Positions 1 through 7,113 of a stretch of 9,463 nt of DNA are shown here, piece after piece. The stretch is taken from NCBI GenBank assembly GCA_913064995.1, contig CAJYBL010000047.1:1-9463 (forward strand), read 5' to 3'. The notes beneath the pieces are model-generated. The model saw only the letters and a program-made list of their open reading frames with translations. It was not told where the DNA came from and made no database searches. The stretch comes from an uncultured Alphaproteobacteria bacterium. Its GTDB lineage: Bacteria; Pseudomonadota; Alphaproteobacteria; Puniceispirillales; Puniceispirillaceae. The translations under genes were made by a program, and so were the position numbers. Position 1 is the first letter of the stretch; each line of letters begins with the position of its first letter.

Positions 1-63
1 TAGGCACATCCTTTTGTGCCCAACAAGAAGGTGCCGATATTTAATGTAGCAATGGGGTGTCTG

Positions 64-840
64 ATGAAGCCGCAAAATCAAACCACCATGATCGACAAGC
101 TGGCTTTTGAGACTGATGACGGGCTTGGTGCTGCGGCGCGGCTTGGCATTATTGTGCTGCAAACTGATCAGACAATCGAGCATGAATTTGCCAGATTATT
201 CACTGCCAAAGACATTGCGATTTATCATGCGCGAATTCCTAACGCGATGAAGGTATCGCGAGACACTCTTGGTCAGATGAAAGCCGATTTACCTGCAACG
301 GCAAAGCTGCTGCCGCCATCATTCAGCTTTGACACAATTGGTTATGCCTGCACCTCTGGCGCAACCATGATTGGCGAGGATAAGGTAGCTGGCATCATTC
401 AAGAATTGCATCCGCAGGCAAAAATTTCCAACCCGCTATCAGCCTGTAAGGCGGGGCTCGCTGCATTGGCTGTGCGCCAGCTTGCGCTGGTTACTCCCTA
501 TCCGCCTGAGGTCACTTTGGCGATGCGTGACAATTTGAAAAAGGCCGGTTTTGACGCAACAATTGTTGCCTCTTTCAATCAATCTGATGATTTTACCGTT
601 GCCCGGATCAGCCAGCAGAGTGTTCTTGATGCGATCCTTAAAGCTGGTAACTCTGATTTGTGTGATGGCGTGTTTGTATCTTGCACCAGTTTGCGCACTC
701 TGGATATTCTTAGCCATGCAGAGTCTGTGCTTGGCAAGCCAGTGGTGTCATCCAATCAGGCACTTGCTTGGCATATGATGCGGCTATCTGGCATAAATCA
801 CCAGCCCGACGGCTTTGGACGGCTTTTCACATTGGGATAA
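64..840 (+). CDS. Asp/Glu racemase superfamily protein, maleate isomerase / EutA-like
   Basis: Predicted cytoplasmic cofactor-independent isomerase, racemase or decarboxylase of the superfamily that includes maleate cis-trans isomerase, arylmalonate decarboxylase and EutA of ectoine-utilisation clusters. Numbering from the ATG at 64 (258 aa), the N-terminal strand RLGIIVLQTDQTIEHEF lies at 26-42. The first catalytic-type cysteine is Cys96 in GYACTSGATMIG and the second is Cys207 in VSCTSLRTLD. The C-terminal block SNQALAWHMMRLSG at about 230-243 is typical of the EutA/maleate isomerase branch. Having both cysteines argues for a two-base isomerase rather than a one-cysteine decarboxylase. The open frame reaches back to a GTG at 16. 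I prefer ATG 64 because GGGG at 54-57 lies 6 nt upstream and the length then fits the family; ATG 88 is also possible. The gene ends 62 bp before the FAD enzyme on the same strand with no convincing promoter between, so the two are probably co-transcribed. The exact substrate is unknown. Confidence 0.85.
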   Translation: MKPQNQTTMIDKLAFETDDGLGAAARLGIIVLQTDQTIEHEFARLFTAKDIAIYHARIPNAMKVSRDTLGQMKADLPATAKLLPPSFSFDTIGYACTSGATMIGEDKVAGIIQELHPQAKISNPLSACKAGLAALAVRQLALVTPYPPEVTLAMRDNLKKAGFDATIVASFNQSDDFTVARISQQSVLDAILKAGNSDLCDGVFVSCTSLRTLDILSHAESVLGKPVVSSNQALAWHMMRLSGINHQPDGFGRLFTLG

Positions 841-902
841 AGAACGGCATATCTGGCAGCGCTATATTTTAATTATAACACAATACTTTAAGGGTTTCTT
901 TC

Positions 903-3329
903 ATGTCAGCATCTTTTCCAAAACATGCGCAAGTGGTTATCATCGGCGGCGGAATCCATGGCTGTTCGGTTGCCTATCACCTTGCCAAGAATGGCTGGAA
1001 GGATGTGGTGCTTGTTGAACGGAAAAAGCTTACAAGCGGAACCACATGGCATGCTGCCGGTTTGGTAGGTCAACTTCAAGGCAGTCATGCCACGACAGCT
1101 TTTGCCAGTTATGGGGTTGAGCTTTTACAGGAAATTGAAGCCGAAACGGGGCTTAGTCCGGGCTTTCGGCAAAATGGCTCAATCTCGATAGCGGTGAATC
1201 AGAGTCGCCTTTCGGAATTGAAGCGTAAAGCCGATTTTGCTAAGCTATTTGGTGTCGAGGCATCCTTTATTGAAACAGATGCAATTGCCGAACGATGGCC
1301 ATTAATGAATGCTGAGGGCGTGCTTGGCGGTATCTATATGCCAAGTGACGGATCGGCAAATCCGACAGATTTGACGCAAGCCTTAGCGCGTGGGGCGCGG
1401 ATGAATGGCGCGAAGATTTTTGAGAATGTTAAGGTTGAGACCGTATTGACCTCAGGTGGAAAAGTAACCGGTGTTAAAACTGATGCTGGCATTATCTCCA
1501 CTGAGTTTGTTGTTAACTGCGCCGGAATGTGGGCGCGCGATCTTGGTCGAAAGAATGGTGTTGGTGTTCCGCTTCATGCTTGCGAACATTATTACCTTGT
1601 TACCGAACCAATTGCCGGTCTGCCATCGGATCTGCCGGTTCTTCGGTCATATTGCGACGGTACCTATTGGAAAGAAGATGCTGGCAAGCTGTTATTTGGC
1701 TTTGCCCATTTCCATGCAAAGGCATGGTCAAAAGACGGCATTCCAGAGAGTTTCGAATTTGACAGTCTGCCCTTCATCGAAGATGACGTGATGGAGGTGC
1801 TGGAACTGGCAATGGCACGGGTGCCATGCCTTACTGAAATTGGTATCCGTACTTTTTTCAATGGCCCTGAGAGCTATTCACATGACGGGCGGTTTACTTT
1901 GGGTGAGGCGCCTGATGTAAAAAACTACTTTGTTCTCGCCGGGGTTAATTCGACTGGAATCCAGTCGGGTTCGGGCGCTGGAAAGGCTGTTGCCAACTGG
2001 ATTATGGCGGGCCATCCGACAATGGATCTATCGGAAATGGATCCGGCACGTATCGAGGCATTTCAAGCGCAGGATCGTTACCTTCAGGAACGCTGCCCAG
2101 AAACCCTTGTCCTCACCTATGCAATGCATTGGCCAGGACGCCAGCGTGAAACCGCACGCGGCCTGCGACGAACACCGTTTTATCATGCACTCAAGGCCAA
2201 AGGGGCGGTCTATACCGAAATGCAAGGATGGGAGCGTCCAAGCTGGTTTGCCCCAGAAGGGGTTGCACCGGTTCACGATTATGCCTTTGGCCGACCAAGC
2301 TGGTTTGACCATGCGCAGACCGAACAGAAATCGGCGCGTGAAGGCGTCGTGATGATTGATTACTCAATGCTTGGCAAACATATGGTTGAAGGAAAAGATG
2401 CTGAGACTTTTCTGCAACGTGTTTCCACCAATGATGTTTCGATCGCCGATGGTCGCGTTATCTACAGCCTTATGCTGAATGACCGCGGCGGTATCGAGGG
2501 TGATGTCACGATTGCGCGGCATGACAAAACACGCTTTATGGTCATGAGCGCAATTTCACATACCCGACGCAACCGAGATCATTTGCAACATGCGATTTTG
2601 GCCAATGAAGATGTCATTATCCGTGATGTGACTAGCGTCTATGCTGTTTTGGCGCTTTCTGGGCCATTGTCGCGTGCGGTGCTGGAAACACTTGTCGATA
2701 TCTCTCTATCCGACAAGGATTTTCCGCCATATAGCTTGCAACAATTCTATATTGGTCACGCACCTGCCTTTGCCCAGCGCCTTTCCTTCACTGGCGAGAT
2801 GGGCTGGGAAATCTTTATAACCCCTGACTTTGCTGAATATGTATTCGAACAGCTTTACCAAGCAGGACAGGCTTATAATTTGCGGCTTGCTGGTGGCGAG
2901 GCGTTGAATGCTTTACGCATTGAAAAAGGCTTTGTTCATTGGGGGTCTGACATGGCCTATACTGAATCGCCTCATCAAATCGGTTTGGATTTTGCGTGCC
3001 GCATTGACAAAGGTATCGCTTTCACCGGCAGGGCCGCCTATCTCGCCCGCAAAGCCGAAGCAAAAGGCCCTTTCCTATGCTCAATCAAATTACAACAGCC
3101 CGATGCGATGCTGCATCACAATGAGCCTGTTTTGCGTGGTGGGGCGATTGTCGGCTTTATTACAAGCGGGGCATTCTCGGCCGCGGATGGCAGCGCTGTG
3201 GGGCTTTGTTTGATCGAGCCACCAGTCGGAACATCTGGCGGTGAGGCGCTGGAAAAGGGTGATTATAGCGTGCTGGTGGAAGGGCGCATTATTCCAGCAA
3301 TTCTGCAACGCAAACCCTTTACTCACTAG
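903..3329 (+). CDS. FAD- and folate-dependent dimethylglycine/sarcosine dehydrogenase family protein
   Basis: Predicted flavoenzyme that oxidatively demethylates an N-methyl amino acid and passes the one-carbon unit to tetrahydrofolate. It has the usual bacterial length (808 aa) and domain order. The N-terminal DAO-type FAD domain (about 10-370) has the dinucleotide motif GGGIHG at 15-20, Glu39 at the ribose-binding position, and TTWHAAGL, in which His50 matches the covalent-flavin histidine of this family. A linker (FAO_M-type) region spans about 370-450. It is followed by GcvT-like folate domains (about 480-800) with FTGEMGWE at 629-636 and the signature GGEALNALRIEKGFVHWG at 664-681. The ATG at 903 is preceded by AAGGG at 890-894, 8 nt away. 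The stop lies 37 bp from the converging racemase gene, with no clear terminator between. Family members act on dimethylglycine, sarcosine or related N-methylated amines. The sequence does not decide which, so the name is a family call. Confidence 0.9.
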   Translation: MSASFPKHAQVVIIGGGIHGCSVAYHLAKNGWKDVVLVERKKLTSGTTWHAAGLVGQLQGSHATTAFASYGVELLQEIEAETGLSPGFRQNGSISIAVNQSRLSELKRKADFAKLFGVEASFIETDAIAERWPLMNAEGVLGGIYMPSDGSANPTDLTQALARGARMNGAKIFENVKVETVLTSGGKVTGVKTDAGIISTEFVVNCAGMWARDLGRKNGVGVPLHACEHYYLVTEPIAGLPSDLPVLRSYCDGTYWKEDAGKLLFGFAHFHAKAWSKDGIPESFEFDSLPFIEDDVMEVLELAMARVPCLTEIGIRTFFNGPESYSHDGRFTLGEAPDVKNYFVLAGVNSTGIQSGSGAGKAVANWIMAGHPTMDLSEMDPARIEAFQAQDRYLQERCPETLVLTYAMHWPGRQRETARGLRRTPFYHALKAKGAVYTEMQGWERPSWFAPEGVAPVHDYAFGRPSWFDHAQTEQKSAREGVVMIDYSMLGKHMVEGKDAETFLQRVSTNDVSIADGRVIYSLMLNDRGGIEGDVTIARHDKTRFMVMSAISHTRRNRDHLQHAILANEDVIIRDVTSVYAVLALSGPLSRAVLETLVDISLSDKDFPPYSLQQFYIGHAPAFAQRLSFTGEMGWEIFITPDFAEYVFEQLYQAGQAYNLRLAGGEALNALRIEKGFVHWGSDMAYTESPHQIGLDFACRIDKGIAFTGRAAYLARKAEAKGPFLCSIKLQQPDAMLHHNEPVLRGGAIVGFITSGAFSAADGSAVGLCLIEPPVGTSGGEALEKGDYSVLVEGRIIPAILQRKPFTH

Positions 3330-3366
3330 CCTGCAGCCTTGCCTGAGCGCGGTTGAAAGGGAAGGG

Positions 3367-4005
3367 TTAGACAATCACGGGGATTAATTTTGCCGCGGCT
3401 GCCACTGGATCAATCAAGGTAATTTGGTGATCCGGCTGTAACTTGTTCCAGATATTAGTCATGCCAGCACAGCCAAGAACCACCGCATTGCTGGGATTTT
3501 CGACAGCCATTTTTTGCAAATGTGACGAGATGATTCCGCGTGATTCGTCAGGCGCAGTCTCAAGGTCAAGAACTGGAACGCCGCTCGCATAAACACCATC
3601 GCAAATTGAGCTGAATCCTTGCGCCTCGATATTTTCAGCGATCACCGGAATTGATACCGCCAACGTGGTCAGCACTGAAAACCGCCCCGATGATAATGCT
3701 GCCAAATGAAACGATGCCTGACCGATTCCAATAACAGGCTTTTGAGTTATTGTACGCGCTTCAGCCAATCCGGTATCATCAAAACAGGCAATCACATAGG
3801 CATCAAAATTGCCATTGGAAATGATATTAAGCACTCCCGGAACGGCGGCATCGCCATCTTCAGGGCCTTGAATCGCAGTCGGTGCCTGATGGTTAGTAAT
3901 CGCTTCAACATGATAATCTTTGGGAAGCTGGGCGACAAATGATCGCGCGCAGCTTGTGGTCATCGCAATCGTCGAGTTCGGATTAATGAAAGCAACACGG
4001 GTCAC
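3367..4005 (-). CDS. Asp/Glu/hydantoin racemase family protein
   Basis: Predicted cofactor-independent racemase or epimerase of the hydantoin racemase (HyuE) family, 212 aa. The N-terminus carries the family strand FINPNST followed by Met-Thr at 15-16. The two catalytic cysteines are Cys74 in ACFDDTGL and Cys179 in VLGCAGM. Their 105-residue spacing equals that of the Cys76/Cys181 pair I recall for characterised hydantoin racemase. Another family feature is IDPVAAAAKL near the end. It is shorter than the roughly 240 aa usual for the family, because the tail after IDPVAAA is cut to a few residues. The GTG start overlaps the stop of the PotC-like gene (GTGA at 4002-4005), so it is probably translationally coupled to the transporter. 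That suggests it acts on the imported solute or an early product. Alternatives are another Asp/Glu racemase-type activity or allantoin racemase. Confidence 0.85.
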   Translation of the reverse strand: MTRVAFINPNSTIAMTTSCARSFVAQLPKDYHVEAITNHQAPTAIQGPEDGDAAVPGVLNIISNGNFDAYVIACFDDTGLAEARTITQKPVIGIGQASFHLAALSSGRFSVLTTLAVSIPVIAENIEAQGFSSICDGVYASGVPVLDLETAPDESRGIISSHLQKMAVENPSNAVVLGCAGMTNIWNKLQPDHQITLIDPVAAAAKLIPVIV

Positions 4006-4895
4006 GGTCCGGCACTTTCTGGCCGCGGCGCCTTGGCGGTTCGCCGCCGCAGCAGGGTGAATAAAATCAGAAATATGCTAATCGCCAAGAAACTGACGGC
4101 CGTGGTTAATGTGCCGAGCGCGTAAATTGTTGGATCAGTCACCGTCGTGGTCAGGCCGCGCAATTCAAGCGGTAGCGTGTTTAGTCCACCAATTGCCTGT
4201 GATGAGCGCGCCAATTCATCATAGCTAAGCGTGAAACCAAATAGCGCAACACCAATTAAAGATGGTGCAATAATCGGTAGTACCGCCTCGCGGAAGGTTT
4301 GCCATGGCCCAGCACCAAGATCCCGCGCCGCTTCTTCATAAGAGGGATCAAACCGGTTGAAAACAGCAAACATAATCAATAACCCAAATGGCAATGTCCA
4401 AGTTAGCTGGGCGCCAAGCCCTGAACTGAACAGCCCCATTGTGGTACGAAAATCATCAATGACCCACTGGATATTCATATCGCCGCCAATTGCTTTGACA
4501 GCATCATCAATGATACGAAATTCAAGTGCCACCCCAAGGCTGATTACGATCGATGGCACGATCAGCGATGAAATCGTGGCATAGAATAAAAAGCTTGAAA
4601 GCGGAAAGCGTTTACGAAAGGCCATTCCTGCCATCAGGCTAAGAACCACCGTTAGAACCATCACAACAAGCCCAAGACGAATTGACCGGCCAAATGCACC
4701 CCAAATATCAATCACCCCTACGCCATCAAAGAGCGATTCAAACCAGAAGGTTGAAAAGCCACGCATCGGAAATGTCAGGCCGCCATTTGGCCCCTGAAAG
4801 GACAATACCAAGATCGATAAGGTTGGCCCATATAGGAACAAAATAAATAGGGTAAAGAAGATGCCGAGAGATAATTTAAAACCGCGACCAAACAT
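4002..4895 (-). CDS. ABC transporter permease, PotC-like (polyamine-type family)
   Basis: Inner-membrane permease of a polyamine/opine-type (PotBC class) ABC importer, 297 aa. Hydrophobic segments can be seen at about 9-32, 72-92, 101-124, 163-180, 205-224 and 257-282, consistent with six transmembrane helices. The cytoplasmic EAA loop that contacts the ATPase is at about 187-207 (EEAARDLGAGPWQTFREAVL). The C-terminus is short and basic (RRRTAK). The ATG follows the stop of the PotB-like gene directly (TAGATG, no spacer), with AAAAGAG in the end of that gene as the ribosome site, so the two are tightly coupled. It pairs with the PotB-like protein as a heterodimeric channel. The family is clear; the transported substrate is not. 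Confidence 0.93.
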   Translation of the reverse strand: MFGRGFKLSLGIFFTLFILFLYGPTLSILVLSFQGPNGGLTFPMRGFSTFWFESLFDGVGVIDIWGAFGRSIRLGLVVMVLTVVLSLMAGMAFRKRFPLSSFLFYATISSLIVPSIVISLGVALEFRIIDDAVKAIGGDMNIQWVIDDFRTTMGLFSSGLGAQLTWTLPFGLLIMFAVFNRFDPSYEEAARDLGAGPWQTFREAVLPIIAPSLIGVALFGFTLSYDELARSSQAIGGLNTLPLELRGLTTTVTDPTIYALGTLTTAVSFLAISIFLILFTLLRRRTAKAPRPESAGP

Positions 4896-5774
4896 CTATA
4901 GCTCTTTTCGAATATCAACAAGTTTTGTCATGGCAAAAATAATCATCAATGTTGTGATGATTAGGATCACGGCATTTGCGGCCGCCGCCGGAAATTGTAG
5001 ATAGGTCATTTCCACATTGATAATTTTGCCGACAGATGGAATTTGCTGTCCACCCATGACGCCAATGGTGATGAAATCGCCCATCACGATGGTAATCACA
5101 AAGATTGATCCGATGATGATCCCGGGGCGGCTAAGTGGAATGATAATATTGGCCAATGTCTGAAAACTGCTTGCGCCAGCATCATGCGCAGCCTCGATGA
5201 GCGAGCGGTCAATGCGCATCATCGAGTTGAAAATTGGCACAACCATGAACAGCGTATAAAGATGTACAAATGCCAGAGTCACTGAAAATTCAGAATAGAG
5301 AAGCCATTCAGCGGGTGAGTCCGTGAGTCCAATATTCTGCATTGTCGAATTCACCAGACCATTCCGTCCCAGTAATGGAATCCATGAAATCATCCGGATG
5401 ACATTCGAGGTCCAGAACGGGATTGTGCATAGCAGGAATAAAACGATCTGCATCTGAAGAGTAGACACACAAAAAACCAAAAACAGCGCGACCAGAAATC
5501 CGGTTAACAGGGTGATTAACCAAGTGATAAAAACAAATTTTAAGCTTGAAATATAAGTTGCAAAAGATGTGCATAAATCCGGCAGGCTTTTAACGCAGCC
5601 GTAAAAAATATCTTGGTAATTCGTAAAAATGAAATCTGGAATAATCGAATAAGAGTTATAATCCCAAAAACTAACCATAATGACGAGGCAAAGTGGGACA
5701 ACGAAGAAAGCGAAAATAACAAAGGCAAAGGGAAACGACAGAAGTGTCGCACTGTGTCTTTTTACATCAAACAT
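4896..5774 (-). CDS. ABC transporter permease, PotB-like (polyamine-type family)
   Basis: First permease of the importer, 292 aa from ATG 5774. Hydrophobic segments lie at about 10-35, 79-104, 108-128, 163-183, 217-240 and 264-284. The EAA loop is at about 194-213 (IEAAHDAGASSFQTLANIII). The first extracytoplasmic loop holds Cys60 and Cys68, which could form a disulfide. The open frame extends to a TTG at 5801, but that codon lies inside the terminator hairpin. ATG 5774 has GGGGG at 5783-5779, 4 nt upstream, so it is the likely start. The 5' third of the gene (about 5500-5774) is visibly richer in A+T than its neighbours and uses many TTT and ATT codons. The gene lies 61 bp downstream of the binding-protein gene and is separated from it by an intrinsic terminator. 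Confidence 0.93.
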   Translation of the reverse strand: MFDVKRHSATLLSFPFAFVIFAFFVVPLCLVIMVSFWDYNSYSIIPDFIFTNYQDIFYGCVKSLPDLCTSFATYISSLKFVFITWLITLLTGFLVALFLVFCVSTLQMQIVLFLLCTIPFWTSNVIRMISWIPLLGRNGLVNSTMQNIGLTDSPAEWLLYSEFSVTLAFVHLYTLFMVVPIFNSMMRIDRSLIEAAHDAGASSFQTLANIIIPLSRPGIIIGSIFVITIVMGDFITIGVMGGQQIPSVGKIINVEMTYLQFPAAAANAVILIITTLMIIFAMTKLVDIRKEL

Positions 5775-5783
5775 GTTTCCCCC
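5775..5783 (-). promoter_or_regulatory. Ribosome binding site that fixes the PotB-like start
   Basis: On the minus strand a run of five G is followed by AAAC and then ATG at 5774. This purine stretch sits just after the T-tract of the upstream terminator and is the only plausible ribosome site for the gene. It supports ATG 5774 over the TTG at 5801, which would lie in the hairpin loop/stem. Confidence 0.6.
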
Positions 5784-5822
5784 AAAAAAAATCTGCGGCA
5801 ACGTTAAAGGCTGCCGCAGATT
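5784..5822 (-). terminator. Intrinsic terminator/attenuator between binding-protein and permease genes
   Basis: Read on the minus strand, AATCTGCGGCA (5822-5812) and TGCCGCAGATT (5800-5790) form a perfect 11-bp stem with an 11-nt loop. A run of eight T (5791-5784) ends the stem and continues past it. It lies 13 bp after the binding-protein stop. The next operon gene begins 10 bp beyond the T-run with its own ribosome site, so termination is probably partial. Such a site would give more binding protein than permease, which is a common arrangement in binding-protein-dependent importers. The plus strand has no T-tract after the stem, so it acts on the operon strand only. Confidence 0.88.
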
Positions 5823-5835
5823 ATATCAATATGCC

Positions 5836-7098
5836 TTAGGCCGCGACGAATTCATTCCATTTGCGAACCATATATCTATTTTCGTCCATGGTGGCATTCC
5901 AGCATGCAACGCCGCCCATCCGCTCAACGAATGAACCACCGTCTCTCACTTCGCCTGCACTTGCCAGCTTTTTACCATCAGGGGCTTTGATGTCTTTTGC
6001 TGCCGCTTTACCAAGCATCCAGTAATCCCACTCATAGCCTTCCATATACTGCTTGGCTGTTGATGGGACTGCTGAGTAATAGCCCTGACGGTTAAGATGG
6101 CCACCAACAAATCCTGACAGATACCAGTTGATGAATTCATAGCAAACATCAGCCTGATAGCCTTTGGTCGCGGCAGATAATGCAAAGCCAACTGCCCATG
6201 CACGATAGCCTTCTTTCAATGGCTGATAGACGCATGGGATACCTTGTGTCCGCACGGCGGTGATCGCAGGTGACCACATGGACTGGATCACAACTTCGCC
6301 TGATGCCATCAGGTTTACACTTTCGTTGAAATCAGACCAAAGGGCACGGAACTGGCCCGCCTTCTTCGCTTCGATCAGGATCTTAATTGTCAGATCAATC
6401 TCATCACGCGTCATATTGCCTTTGTCTGGATATTGATATTCGCCCATCGATTCAACAACCATCGCCGCATCCATAATGCCAATTGACGGAATGTTTAGGA
6501 TTGATGCTTTGCCTTTGAATTCTGGATTCAGAAGTTCGGCCCAGGTACTGATTGGGCGTTTGATAAGATCAGGCCGGATGCCAAGTGTGTCAGCATTGAA
6601 CACAGTCGGGATCAGCGTTGCCCAGCGGGTTGGCTCAGATGAGAACTCACTCGATTTTTCATCTTTGAGATAAAAAACCTTTTTTGGAGCTGTGCCCTGA
6701 TCGCCAATTTTCTTACCACCAATTTCACCCAGCGTATGGGTCGTGCTGATATTGTCGAATTCCTTTATCCGCTTTGAGTCCATTCCAAGGATATTGCCTG
6801 AAGGTACCAGCTTTGGCAGGCTGAAATATTCAGTATCAACAATGTCAAAGCTGTTTGGCTGGGTCAAAACCCGCTTTGTGACTTCATCAGTTGTCACAGG
6901 AATATATTTCACCTTGATGCCAGTGTCTTCGAAAAGCTTCTTGTCAATCTCACTTCCCATTGTTGTTGCTGTACCAAGGTAGCGGACAACTTTTTCATTG
7001 GCAGAATGCACTGCCGGTGCGCTTAGGCCAAATCCGGCAAGCGCGGCTGTGGCGCCAGCCGTTTTCAGAAGTGACCGTCTGTCAATTTGTTTAGCCAT
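5836..7098 (-). CDS. Tat-exported substrate-binding protein of a polyamine-type ABC importer
   Basis: Periplasmic solute receptor of the PotD-like class, 420 aa. The N-terminus is a twin-arginine signal: DRRSLLKTAG at about 6-15, a hydrophobic Ala/Gly-rich stretch, and a likely cleavage near residues 32-33 (APAVHSA then NEK). The mature part starts VVRYLGTATTMG, resembling the first strand of this binding-protein fold. Further on it has a two-lobe pattern, with STWAELLNPEFKGKASI typical of PotD-type proteins and WSDFNESVNLMASGEVVIQS as a hinge/second-lobe motif. The ATG has AAAGGAA at 7112-7106, 7 nt upstream. The gene starts 15 bp after the ATPase gene ends. A Tat signal implies folding, possibly with ligand or disulfides, before export. 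Mature-part cysteines occur in GIPCVY, ADVCYE and VACWNA. No ligand-defining residues could be assigned with confidence. Confidence 0.9.
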   Translation of the reverse strand: MAKQIDRRSLLKTAGATAALAGFGLSAPAVHSANEKVVRYLGTATTMGSEIDKKLFEDTGIKVKYIPVTTDEVTKRVLTQPNSFDIVDTEYFSLPKLVPSGNILGMDSKRIKEFDNISTTHTLGEIGGKKIGDQGTAPKKVFYLKDEKSSEFSSEPTRWATLIPTVFNADTLGIRPDLIKRPISTWAELLNPEFKGKASILNIPSIGIMDAAMVVESMGEYQYPDKGNMTRDEIDLTIKILIEAKKAGQFRALWSDFNESVNLMASGEVVIQSMWSPAITAVRTQGIPCVYQPLKEGYRAWAVGFALSAATKGYQADVCYEFINWYLSGFVGGHLNRQGYYSAVPSTAKQYMEGYEWDYWMLGKAAAKDIKAPDGKKLASAGEVRDGGSFVERMGGVACWNATMDENRYMVRKWNEFVAA

Positions 7099-7113
7099 AA
7101 TTTTATTCCTTTC

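Noticed and set aside
44..49. ATG-TAG minimal start-stop frame before the first gene
   Set aside because: A two-codon frame 12 nt after a weak AGAAGG occurs easily by chance; no supporting signal.
16..63. GTG 16 as start of the maleate-isomerase-like gene
   Set aside because: It sits inside a small hairpin, has no ribosome site, and adds residues that do not look like the family. ATG 64 with GGGG 6 nt upstream fits better.
5775..5801. TTG 5801 as start of the PotB-like permease
   Set aside because: The codon falls in the terminator hairpin and lacks a ribosome site; ATG 5774 has GGGGG just upstream.
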